11,221 nucleotides of DNA, from positions 1 through 11,221 of the forward strand of contig CAYGWJ010000223.1 of the NCBI GenBank assembly GCA_964353405.1, given 5' to 3'. Position numbers and translations under genes: made by a program. This document shows, piece after piece, positions 1 to 5,766 of the stretch; positions within the stretch are counted from its first letter, which is position 1; every line of letters begins with the position of its first letter. The notes beneath the pieces are model-generated. The model did not search any database. It saw only the letters and a program-made list of their open reading frames with translations, and was not told the origin of the DNA. Source of the DNA: JBGLNJ01 sp964353405 (lineage in GTDB: Bacteria > Chloroflexota > Anaerolineae > Fen-1058).

Positions 1-22
1 AAACGGAATGTGTCAATAGGTT

Positions 23-35
23 TGAGACAACTCGT
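23..35. repeat. IS3 terminal inverted repeat, left copy
   Basis: TGAGACAACTCGT is a perfect inverted match to 1513-1525 and marks the end of the element downstream of orfB. Confidence 0.88.
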
Positions 36-43
36 TTCTGAAT

Positions 44-1126
44 TTACTGAAGCGGCGCCGCCGTGTCGCCCGCTGGTTGGGGCGGATTAATCCACACCTC
101 CGCGGGCAACTGAGCTGGCACAGGCGGGTGTTTCACGAACCGTTCCGGATGCGCGGCATACGCTACATCCAAAACCTGTTGCCGCTTTTGAAGCATCGTC
201 TCCGCCTGTCCGTAATGCACGACGGCGGGGGTCAACAGACCCAGCCCGGTATGATGATGCTCTTGATTGTACCAGGCAAAGAACGCTTGCGCCCACGCCC
301 GCGCATCAGCTAAACACCCGAAGCGCTCCGGATAGTCTGGGCGATACTTCAAGGTTTTGAACTGCGCTTCGGAATACGGATTGTCATCCGACACATGCGG
401 GCGCGAATGCGACTTGACCACATCCAGGTCAATCAACAACTGCGCGACACTCTTGGCGATCATCGCGCTCCCGTTGTCGGCGTGCAGGGTCAACTGTCCG
501 GGTTGGATCCCTTGTTTGACACAGGTCTCGCGAATGAGTTCCTGGGCGAGTTCTTCGGATTCGCGTTCGGCGATCATCCAGCCGACCACGTAACGACTGT
601 ACACATCCAGAATGACGTAGAGGTAGTAGTAGGTCCAGGTCACGGGGCCACGCAGTTTGGTAATATCCCAACTCCACAGTTGGTTGGGGCGCGTCGCCAA
701 CAGTTCAGGTTTGGCATAGACCGGGTGGTGCAATTGGTCGCGGCGTTCGCGAATCTCCTGATTTTCAGCCAAAATCCGATACATCGTGCGCCACGAGCAC
801 AGGTAGCGCTCTTCATCCAACAAAGTGGCATACACTTCGCGGGGGGCCTGATCTTGAAAGCGTTCGCTGTTCAGCACTTCGCGCACCGTCGCTTTTTCCG
901 TCGGGGTCAGCGCACGCGGAGACGGTGGACGCGCTGGGGCCGGGCTGGGCGCAACAGGTTCGACGGGCTGGTGCGCCCGATAGAGGCTCCCGCGCGGGAG
1001 TCCCATGGCTTCGCACGCCGCGACGATGCCGAGGGTGGGGGCCAGGAGGTCGACTGCTTGGATCATGCGCGCTCGTCCTTCCGGCTCGGTTCGGTCGGCA
1101 AGCTGAACAACTGCGAGATTTTTTTT
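44..1126 (-). CDS. IS3-family transposase orfB (DDE integrase core)
   Basis: This is the catalytic half of the IS3 transposase, which cuts and joins the element ends. The reading frame carries an HTH_21-like region (DQAPREVYATLLDEE) followed by an rve integrase core. The DDE residues are visible: Asp in WSWDITKL, Asp in LHADNGSAM and Glu in YSEAQFKTLKY. The C-terminus matches the family (AWYNQEHHHTGLGLLTPAVVH). The frame is open upstream through the A8 run at 1119-1126. An internal ATG at 1064-1066 (MIQAVDLLAP) overlaps, as ATGA, a stop in the third frame, so independent initiation there is possible. OrfB lies in the +1 frame relative to orfA rather than the usual -1; removing one A from the A8 run would fuse the two directly. 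The catalytic domain looks intact. Confidence 0.88.
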   Translation of the reverse strand, partial: KKNLAVVQLADRTEPEGRARMIQAVDLLAPTLGIVAACEAMGLPRGSLYRAHQPVEPVAPSPAPARPPSPRALTPTEKATVREVLNSERFQDQAPREVYATLLDEERYLCSWRTMYRILAENQEIRERRDQLHHPVYAKPELLATRPNQLWSWDITKLRGPVTWTYYYLYVILDVYSRYVVGWMIAERESEELAQELIRETCVKQGIQPGQLTLHADNGSAMIAKSVAQLLIDLDVVKSHSRPHVSDDNPYSEAQFKTLKYRPDYPERFGCLADARAWAQAFFAWYNQEHHHTGLGLLTPAVVHYGQAETMLQKRQQVLDVAYAAHPERFVKHPPVPAQLPAEVWINPPQPAGDTAAPLQ

Positions 1127-1469
1127 GAACCTCGATAATCGTTTCGGCGCGGTGCAATTGCTGCTCCAAGTGTTTGATCTCGGTGCGCAGTTGCGCATTT
1201 TCAAGTGCGCGCGGATCGGGTTTGACCCCGCGCTTTTTCGGGGCGAGTCCATCCAGGATGCCGCGAGCGCGTTGCCGACGCCACGCAGTGAGATGCGATG
1301 AGTACAGTCCTTCCCGCCGAACCAGTGCGCCACGTTGCGGCGGGGTCGTGCAAGCGTCGGCTTCGTCCAAGATGCGCTTCTTGTATTCAGCGGTGAACTG
1401 GCGGTGCTTGGCTTTCGGTCTGACCTCGGGGTCAGGTCGAGCGGTCGTCTGGGTTCCATTCTGAGACAT
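813..1469 (-). CDS. IS3-family transposase orfA (helix-turn-helix DNA-binding part)
   Basis: OrfA provides end recognition for the IS3 transposase. The start chosen is the ATG of MSQNGTQ (1467-1469), preceded by AAGGAG nine bases upstream; an earlier in-frame ATG at 1493 lies before that ribosome binding site. The sequence contains an HTH_Tnp_1-like region (RQFTAEYKKRILDEAD, then LVRREGLYSSHLTAWRRQ) followed by a leucine-rich coiled coil (LENAQLRTEIKHLEQQL). Family resemblance ends at IIEVQKK, on the A8 run. The zero frame then stays open to 813, but that tail is Pro/Arg/Ser-rich translation of the orfB region in the wrong frame. The functional product is therefore probably about 115 residues, or an orfA-orfB fusion made by slippage. 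Confidence 0.8.
   Translation of the reverse strand: MSQNGTQTTARPDPEVRPKAKHRQFTAEYKKRILDEADACTTPPQRGALVRREGLYSSHLTAWRRQRARGILDGLAPKKRGVKPDPRALENAQLRTEIKHLEQQLHRAETIIEVQKKSRSCSACRPNRAGRTSAHDPSSRPPGPHPRHRRGVRSHGTPAREPLSGAPARRTCCAQPGPSASTVSACADPDGKSDGARSAEQRTLSRSGPPRSVCHFVG
1119..1126 (-). other. A8 frameshift or slippage site between orfA and orfB
   Basis: On the coding strand a run of eight A follows GTTC. The zero frame reads GTT CAA AAA AAA TCT; the orfB frame reads TTC AAA AAA AAT CTC. A shift of +1 (or -2) is needed to enter orfB, and a message with seven A would give a seamless EVQKNLAVVQL fusion. A classical -1 slip would end at the TGA at 1063-1065. This fits transcriptional slippage on a homopolymer, or a one-base insertion that has broken a single-ORF transposase. 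Confidence 0.65.
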
Positions 1470-1512
1470 TGATTGATTCTCCTTCGCCCCCATCTTACAC
1501 TAAATTGACCGG

Positions 1513-1525
1513 ACGAGTTGTCTCA
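1513..1525. repeat. IS3 terminal inverted repeat, right copy
   Basis: ACGAGTTGTCTCA is the inverted match of 23-35. It lies upstream of the orfA start and closes the element. Confidence 0.88.
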
Positions 1526-1605
1526 CCCCATATTAGCACAGGGGGAAATTTGACAAAACAAACAAGGCTTATGTAGGAAAGATTAGCCACTTTTCAGCAT
1601 TCAAC

Positions 1606-2748
1606 ATGGATTTGGTCAAAACAGACCAGGCATGTGTACGGGTTGATAGCAGTGGCATTAACTACGATTATGATCTTGAAATCACTATTCCATATAATGG
1701 CGATACTATCATGCGAACGGTATCAGTGGACAACACTCCCGAAAAACTGCATGTAATTTATAACTTGCCGAGTTACACTCGAATTCTCCTCCGCGGGTAT
1801 ACAGTAAGCGGTCTGCTTCCCACCCCGTTCATGGATACTATCAGCACCAACACCCTAGCGCCCCAAAACCCTTCCCGGCCCAATCGCCCTGATTATCCTT
1901 ATGCAGCATGTAACGCGCAAGTCGCGCTAACGGATGAGCCTCACGGCCCTGCCTTGTATGGGCCCAAGATCTCCACAGGATCGATTACGTTGAAGTGGGA
2001 CTATACATGGCTTAGTATCGGCTCAACCCAGGATGGCTACGAGTTAGAGGAATCGGTCATTTCATCGAGTGCCGGCTTTTCAAGAACTGGGCAATTTACA
2101 GGTCGTCAGGGACATTTTGAAACTACTATCACTCGCGGCCTTGGCATATATTGGTATAGAGTACGAGCCAAATTCGCCAATGGATACTCCCCCTACAGTA
2201 ACGTGGTAGATGTCACGGTCCAGGCGCCATGCCCCACCACCACCGATCGCCCCAGAACGTTGAAAATAATCAATGATTTAACCAATATAATAGAAACAAA
2301 TCCTTCTACTAATTGGCCAGATGATTGGGGAAGTCTGAACAGTATTATCAGTGTCCGTATAGGCACGACATGTACCGATACTTTAACGGCAACAAGTAGC
2401 CTAGAGCTATTGTACGGGCGTGCGACAACAGCCAATGCAGGTGATTTGCTCTTGATCGAGCCAGGCGAATATGAGGAATTTAACGTACGCTCTGTAACTA
2501 CTGCAGCGGATGGAAGTTACTGTGTTTTTATTCAAACCGGCTGGTGGAGTCCCATACTAGATGTAGATACATCTGTATTTCTTTACTGGGAAAAACGCTA
2601 TACCCAGGTTTTCGATTGTTCAGGTCGGTGCTGTATAACAAAGTGGGCGACGAACCCGATAATTAGACCATACTGTGATCCAGAAGTAATTCGAGCCAGT
2701 GAAATCTTGCCTGATAAGTATTGGCAAAATACATCCTTCTGTCGGTGA
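1606..2748 (+). CDS. 5'-truncated protein with fibronectin-III-like domain
   Basis: The function is unknown. The annotated ATG gives 380 residues with no signal peptide. The frame is open upstream to a TAG at 1534-1536, nine bases outside the IS3 end, and the upstream translation (VGKISHFSAFN) reads like beta-sandwich protein continuing into MDLVKTD. I infer that the original N-terminus was lost at the IS3 junction. Residues about 115-205 look like a fibronectin type III module: ITLKWDYTW, a GYELEES strand, then the IYWYRVRAKFANGYSPYSN signature. The C-terminal part is rich in Cys and Trp (CSGRCCITKW) and ends in a natural stop. The composition is visibly more AT-rich than the flanking elements. 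Such proteins are usually extracellular or envelope-associated. This one is probably a non-functional fragment. Confidence 0.6.
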   Translation: MDLVKTDQACVRVDSSGINYDYDLEITIPYNGDTIMRTVSVDNTPEKLHVIYNLPSYTRILLRGYTVSGLLPTPFMDTISTNTLAPQNPSRPNRPDYPYAACNAQVALTDEPHGPALYGPKISTGSITLKWDYTWLSIGSTQDGYELEESVISSSAGFSRTGQFTGRQGHFETTITRGLGIYWYRVRAKFANGYSPYSNVVDVTVQAPCPTTTDRPRTLKIINDLTNIIETNPSTNWPDDWGSLNSIISVRIGTTCTDTLTATSSLELLYGRATTANAGDLLLIEPGEYEEFNVRSVTTAADGSYCVFIQTGWWSPILDVDTSVFLYWEKRYTQVFDCSGRCCITKWATNPIIRPYCDPEVIRASEILPDKYWQNTSFCR

Positions 2749-2764
2749 TTGGGGTCATGAACCA

Positions 2765-2800
2765 GTAGAAGAGTCGTGGTTGTAAGCCTGACGCTTCTAC
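2765..2800 (+). terminator. Weak hairpin after the truncated gene
   Basis: GTAGAAG (2765-2771) pairs with CTTCTAC (2794-2800), and after one mismatch the stem continues as GTC/GAC. It begins 16 bases after the stop codon and is followed by CGGTTTTG, which is not a strong T-tract. It could be a weak terminator or a decayed palindrome. Confidence 0.25.
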
Positions 2801-2838
2801 CGGTTTTGAAAGTGGAAATCCAACTTGATCTATGCTGA

Positions 2839-3017
2839 AAGACCCAAAGAAGTAATATTGATATTGCAAATCAAAGACGACGAGATATAGAGGGTTTATT
2901 ACTGGCTAATTCGCCTAAGTTTCGGCAATATTGGAGGCAGCAGAACAACGTATTCAGGAAATTGGCGGAGTAAGTCACGAAGAAGTGTGGAGTGAAGTCA
3001 GTCCAGAGGTGAGTTGA
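2839..3017 (+). pseudogene. Remnant of a small antitoxin-like gene
   Basis: After a TGA at 2836-2838 one frame reads IANQRRRDIEGLLLANSPKFRQ. Its continuation lies in another frame, ILEAAEQRIQEIGGVSHEEVW, ending at TGA 3015-3017. The two halves join sensibly (KFRQILEAAEQRI) if one A is restored in the CAATATTG around 2931-2937, so a one-base deletion is inferred. There is no ATG or clear ribosome binding site. The 'xILEAAxxRIxxxGGxSHEExW' ending resembles the C-terminus of small antitoxins of type II toxin-antitoxin pairs, from memory of the family style only. The stop lies 15 bases before attC site A, so this was the gene of that cassette. Toxin-antitoxin genes are common cargo in large cassette arrays. 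No toxin gene is visible. Confidence 0.4.
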
Positions 3018-3032
3018 AAGACAAGAAAGGCA

Positions 3033-3164
3033 GCCCAACATCGGTGTGAAGCTGACTGATGGGGATTCTGCCGGTAAAATTGGATCATCGGCATCCCAAA
3101 GTTGGTTCTGATCCCGGAGTTGGTTCGCGTCCCGCCCATCAGCAGCTTACACCGGGCGTTGAAC
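3033..3164 (+). other. attC site A (cassette recombination site)
   Basis: The left box is GCCCAAC (3033-3039) and the right box GTTGAAC (3158-3164), matching RYYYAAC and GTTRRRY. Between them the arms pair: CGGTGT, AAGCTG and CTGATGGG on the left match the reverse complement of 3135-3156. The left arm carries two extra bases, G3048 and A3055, six bases apart. Extra bases confined to one arm are a hallmark of attC sites. The 132-bp length is within the known range. The terminal loop holds an 18-bp imperfect tandem repeat at 3093-3128. Confidence 0.85.
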
Positions 3165-3169
3165 TAAGC
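3158..3169. repeat. 12-bp inverted repeat, left, overlapping the attC A box
   Basis: GTTGAACTAAGC is the perfect reverse complement of 5587-5598. Its first seven bases are the GTTRRRY box of attC A. Confidence 0.75.
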
Positions 3170-3264
3170 GCTTCGCGCAGGGCGCACCAATCTCCGTAAG
3201 TGATCTTCTGACCAGTCCTCGTTGTTCCTCGATCACGGCTATACTTCCTGTCAAACTTTCCGAC

Positions 3265-3272
3265 AAGGAGGA
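3265..3272 (+). promoter_or_regulatory. Strong ribosome binding site that decides the integrase start
   Basis: AAGGAGGA ends six bases before ATT ACC CCG TTA. The spacing is ideal for a start at the ATT (3279-3281), exactly where family members read MTPLRQRM. The first ATG in frame is 21 bases further on (3300-3302). Confidence 0.7.
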
Positions 3273-3278
3273 ATCACC

Positions 3279-4187
3279 ATTACCCCGTTACGACAGCGTA
3301 TGATCGAGGACCTACAACTGCGTGGCTTGTCTGCCAAGACCCAAGACGCATATCTGCGCGCCGTCCGGCAGTTGGCCGAGCACTATCGCAAGTCGCCCGA
3401 CCTCATCACCGAAGAAGAACTGCGCCTGTACTTTCTCTACCTCAAGAATGACAAGCAGATTTCCCGCAGTGGCTTTACCATTGCGCTGTGCGGCCTCAAG
3501 TTCTTCCATGAACGGACGCTCCACCGCGAGTGGGCCATCCTCGACCCTTCGGCAAGCTCAGGGCAAGCTCTGCCACGCCGGACGCGCGAGAAAAAGCTGC
3601 CGGTTGTGCTCAGCACCGCCGAGGTGCGCCTGATCCGGGGCTGTCTCCGTCGCCCACACTATCGCGTGTGCTTGACGACCATTTACTCGTGCGGCTTGCG
3701 CTTGCTGGAGGGCGTCCACCTGCAAGTCACCGATATTGATAGCGAGCGGAGGATGCTCCACATCCGGCAGGGCAAAGGCGACAAAGACCGCTATGTGCCC
3801 TTGCCCGAGGGCACCCTCAAGTTGCTGCGCCAATACTGGAGCACCCACCGCCATCCGGTGTGGCTCTTTCCGGCCCCCACCCGCGCGGGTGTGCCTAGGT
3901 CGTCCGCTACGCAGCCGATGGATGAGAGTGGTGTCCAACGCGCCTTCAAAGCCGCACTGCAAGAAAGCGGCGTGCCAAAGGCCGCCAGTGTCCACACCTT
4001 GCGTCACTCCTACGCCACGCACCTGCTGGAAGCGGGCGTCAACCTCCGTCTCATCCAAGTCTATCTCGGCCACAGTTCGCTGCAGACCACGACCCGCTAT
4101 ACCCACCTGACGCGCGAAGTCGAGGCGATTGCCACCGACGCGATCAACCGGGTGATGCAGCCTGTGCTGTCCTTCGACAGTCCTTAG
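3279..4187 (+). CDS. Tyrosine-type site-specific recombinase (IS91-associated integrase)
   Basis: This is a XerC/D-like recombinase. Numbered from the ATT at 3279 it has 302 residues. An N-terminal SAM-like core-binding domain (residues 1-80, LRGLSAKTQDAYLRAVRQLAEHY) is followed by the catalytic domain with all expected residues: R141 (SCGLRLLEG), K166 (QGKGDKDRY), H239 and R242 (HTLRHSYATHLL), H265 (LGHSS) and the nucleophile Y274 (TTRYTHL). The extra segment typical of integron integrases between the second Arg region and Lys/His boxes is not seen, so this is not IntI. Residues about 90-98 (PSASSGQAL) are an in-frame repeat insertion between the two domains. Its stop lies three bases before the transposase GTG, so the two are probably co-translated. 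The apparent start is the rare codon ATT; a TTG at 3222 would add 19 residues upstream of the ribosome binding site and is less likely. Confidence 0.88.
   Translation: MTPLRQRMIEDLQLRGLSAKTQDAYLRAVRQLAEHYRKSPDLITEEELRLYFLYLKNDKQISRSGFTIALCGLKFFHERTLHREWAILDPSASSGQALPRRTREKKLPVVLSTAEVRLIRGCLRRPHYRVCLTTIYSCGLRLLEGVHLQVTDIDSERRMLHIRQGKGDKDRYVPLPEGTLKLLRQYWSTHRHPVWLFPAPTRAGVPRSSATQPMDESGVQRAFKAALQESGVPKAASVHTLRHSYATHLLEAGVNLRLIQVYLGHSSLQTTTRYTHLTREVEAIATDAINRVMQPVLSFDSP
3545..3570 (+). repeat. Short dispersed-type repeat inserted in frame in the integrase
   Basis: The segment contains GGCAAGCTC twice (3551-3559 and 3562-3570) and a CCCT/AGGG palindrome. It is readable without stops in all three forward frames (SASSGQA, LRQAQGK, FGKLRAS). 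I recognise this style of short repeat as one scattered through Chloroflexota and other metagenomic genomes. It lies in the interdomain linker, where insertion would be tolerated. Confidence 0.55.
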
Positions 4188-4190
4188 GCT

Positions 4191-5303
4191 GTGCCTGAAC
4201 TCGCCGACATCTTTCGCGCCTACGGCCCAGCCTATCGCGCCAAGTTCAGTGCCAAGATTCCACCGCAGCATCTCCGCGTGATGCGCGCGATCGAGCGCTG
4301 CCGCACGCCCGCGCTGGGCGGGCATGTCTACACCTGCCCCGACTGCGGCGAGACGCAGTACGTCTATCACTCGTGCCGCAACCGTCACTGCCCCAAGTGC
4401 CAACACGAAAACGCCCAACGCTGGCTCGAACAACAATACGAGTTGCAATTGCCGGTGCCCTACTTTATGCTCACGTTCACCTTGCCCAGTCAGCTTCGCC
4501 CCTTCGCGCGCAGTCACCAGAAGCTCGTGTATGATGCGCTCTTTCGCGCTTCGGCGGAAGCTGCTCAGCCATTGGCCCGTGATCCGCGTTTCGTCGGCGG
4601 CACACTCGGCCTAGTCGGCGTCTTGTATACCTGGGCACGTGACCTATCCTATCATCCGCATGTGCACTATCTCGTTCCCGCGGGCGGGTTAGCCGAAGAC
4701 GGACACACATGGCTGCCAGCCCGCAAGAATTTCTTGCTCCCGGTCAAGGCACTGTCGAAACTCTTGCGCGCCAAGTTTCACGACGCCTTGAGCAACACCG
4801 ACGGCTTCGCGGACATTCCCGCCTCAGTGTGGGAGCAGGCTTGGGTCGTCCACTGCAAACCCGTCGGCGACGGTCGCACCGCCTTCAAGTATCTCGCCCC
4901 CTACATCTTTCGCGTTGCTCTCAGAAATCGCCGCATCGTCAAGGTGGAGAATGACCAGGTCACCTTCCGCTACAAAACCAACTCAGGCCAGACCAAGTAC
5001 CGTACCCTGCCCGCCGAGAAATTCATCCACCGCTTTCTTCAACATGTCTTGCCCAAGAGCTTTGTCAAGGTGCGTTACTATGGCCTCTTCAGTCCCGCCC
5101 ATCGTCAAAAACTCGAACCGCTGCGCGCTCAACTCGCCGCGCAGTCCACCGATACTCCAACCTCGATTCCAGTGGCGGACGCCAGTACGTCGTCCGAAAC
5201 ATCGCCTACCGCCACGACCACCCGGACGGTGCGCTGCCCCGCCTGTGGTCACGTCATGCAACACCAGGCCACACTCCCGCCCCTCGGACGTGCGCCCCCA
5301 TGA
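4191..5303 (+). CDS. IS91-like transposase (HUH/Y2 type, zinc-binding N-terminus)
   Basis: This is a rolling-circle type transposase that nicks one strand at the element end. The start is GTG, three bases after the integrase stop. The N-terminal zinc-binding domain has C49-x2-C52 (CPDC) and C62-x3-HC-x2-C (CRNRHCPKC, residues 62-70). The transposase core follows with the HUH motif in HPHVHY (H157 and H159). The two candidate nucleophilic tyrosines are Y234 and Y238 (KYLAPY). The tail is Ser/Thr/Pro-rich and ends with a further CPACGH motif near residue 350. At 370 residues it is close to the usual family length and appears intact. It pairs with the upstream recombinase, as in IS91 relatives that carry an integrase gene. 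Confidence 0.9.
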   Translation: MPELADIFRAYGPAYRAKFSAKIPPQHLRVMRAIERCRTPALGGHVYTCPDCGETQYVYHSCRNRHCPKCQHENAQRWLEQQYELQLPVPYFMLTFTLPSQLRPFARSHQKLVYDALFRASAEAAQPLARDPRFVGGTLGLVGVLYTWARDLSYHPHVHYLVPAGGLAEDGHTWLPARKNFLLPVKALSKLLRAKFHDALSNTDGFADIPASVWEQAWVVHCKPVGDGRTAFKYLAPYIFRVALRNRRIVKVENDQVTFRYKTNSGQTKYRTLPAEKFIHRFLQHVLPKSFVKVRYYGLFSPAHRQKLEPLRAQLAAQSTDTPTSIPVADASTSSETSPTATTTRTVRCPACGHVMQHQATLPPLGRAPP

Positions 5304-5586
5304 ACCCTCTCGCTCGCACCCCCTCGATGTGTCTCATACCTGTCGGCACAGTCCATCTACACTGCGCTGCCCGTCACCCTTGTCGACGCACCGAAAAATA
5401 TGGCCGCCCCGTCGTTTGTATAGCTCGATGTGTCTTGCACCGGCCTCCCCAGGCAGGCTATGTGCGTTTTGCCACTTGTCTCACGCACTCGTTTGGGAGT
5501 ACAATATCCCTCAGCGGCTCGCCGTAGCCTGTCATGTCGCGGGGGGCGTCAGGCTTAAATTCCAAAGCGGGAACTCGCCTCGACCG
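5304..5586 (+). other. Non-coding right end of the IS91-like element, candidate oriIS
   Basis: I see no gene in this stretch. It contains a hairpin, AGCCTG (5526-5531) with CAGGCT (5550-5555), and a second potential stem near the end, AAGCGG (5565-5570) with CCGGCTT (5584-5590), directly before GTTC at 5592-5595. IS91-type elements have a subterminal hairpin downstream of the transposase followed by the target tetranucleotide, so this is a reasonable candidate for the replication-origin end. Confidence 0.45.
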
Positions 5587-5598
5587 GCTTAGTTCAAC
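5587..5598. repeat. 12-bp inverted repeat, right, overlapping the attC B box
   Basis: GCTTAGTTCAAC is the perfect reverse complement of 3158-3169. Its last seven bases are the RYYYAAC box of attC B. Confidence 0.75.
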
Positions 5599-5732
5599 TC
5601 TGGATTACGTGCACGCTTCGCGTGCCGGGCGGCTTTCGCCCGCTTCATCCACGCGCACGCGGCTAGCGGGTCGCGCGTTGCGATGCGGGCGCGTCGGCTA
5701 TCACGCGCTGCAGGAATCCTTAATCGTTAGGC
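5592..5732 (+). other. attC site B
   Basis: The left box is GTTCAAC (5592-5598) and the right box GTTAGGC (5726-5732). The left arm reads TCTGGATT, extra A5607, CGTGCA, extra C5614, GC...GCGTG. The reverse complement of the right arm reads AAGGATT, CCTGCA, GCGCGTG, so the same one-8-one-6-one spacing as the other sites is present with only a single mismatch in the six-base segment. The 141-bp length is at the long end of the range. The left box is shared with the IS91-like element's inverted repeat. Confidence 0.75.
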
Positions 5733-5766
5733 CGCTCCACACATCGTCTAACAGGAGGCAAAACAG

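Larger units (their letters stand above)
23..1525 (-). mobile_element. IS3-family insertion sequence, complete end to end
   Basis: The element is bounded by a perfect 13-bp inverted repeat, TGAGACAACTCGT at the left and ACGAGTTGTCTCA at the right. Its ends therefore read 5'-TG...CA-3', as is usual for IS3-family elements. Similarity between the ends continues weakly inward (AATTTACTG on the left against AATTTAGTG on the right). It contains two overlapping minus-strand reading frames that encode a helix-turn-helix protein and a DDE integrase-core protein, the standard orfA/orfB layout. The flanking triplets (GTT on the left, CCC on the right) do not match, so no target-site duplication is visible. 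That suggests later rearrangement at one end. Confidence 0.9.
3158..5598 (+). mobile_element. Integrase plus IS91-like transposase element
   Basis: The unit carries a tyrosine recombinase and an HUH/Y2-type transposase in tandem, an arrangement known for one branch of IS91-like elements. It is bounded by a 12-bp perfect inverted repeat, GTTGAACTAAGC (3158-3169) and GCTTAGTTCAAC (5587-5598). IS91 relatives insert next to GTTC/GAAC or CTTG/CAAG tetranucleotides and make no target duplication; GAAC and GTTC lie inside the two repeats. The repeats contain the right box of attC A and the left box of attC B, so the exact element end is uncertain by about four to seven bases at each side. Confidence 0.7.

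Noticed and set aside
395..1138. Long + strand open frame of 247 codons
   Set aside because: It lies entirely antisense to the IS3 orfB, which has clear DDE motifs; the + frame has no ribosome binding site and no recognisable domain.
1550..1578. TTGACA at 1550-1555 as a promoter for the truncated gene
   Set aside because: There is no good -10 element at 16-18 bases; the nearest, TATGTA, is only 14 bases away. In this AT-rich stretch a chance match is likely.
3279..4187. Idea that this recombinase is the integron integrase IntI
   Set aside because: It lacks the IntI-specific segment, is coupled three bases from an IS91-like transposase, is in the cassette direction rather than divergent from it, and has no attI-like site beside it.
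3558..4517. 319-codon minus-strand open frame
   Set aside because: It is antisense to the integrase and the start of the IS91-like transposase, both with complete motifs. The length is an effect of high GC.
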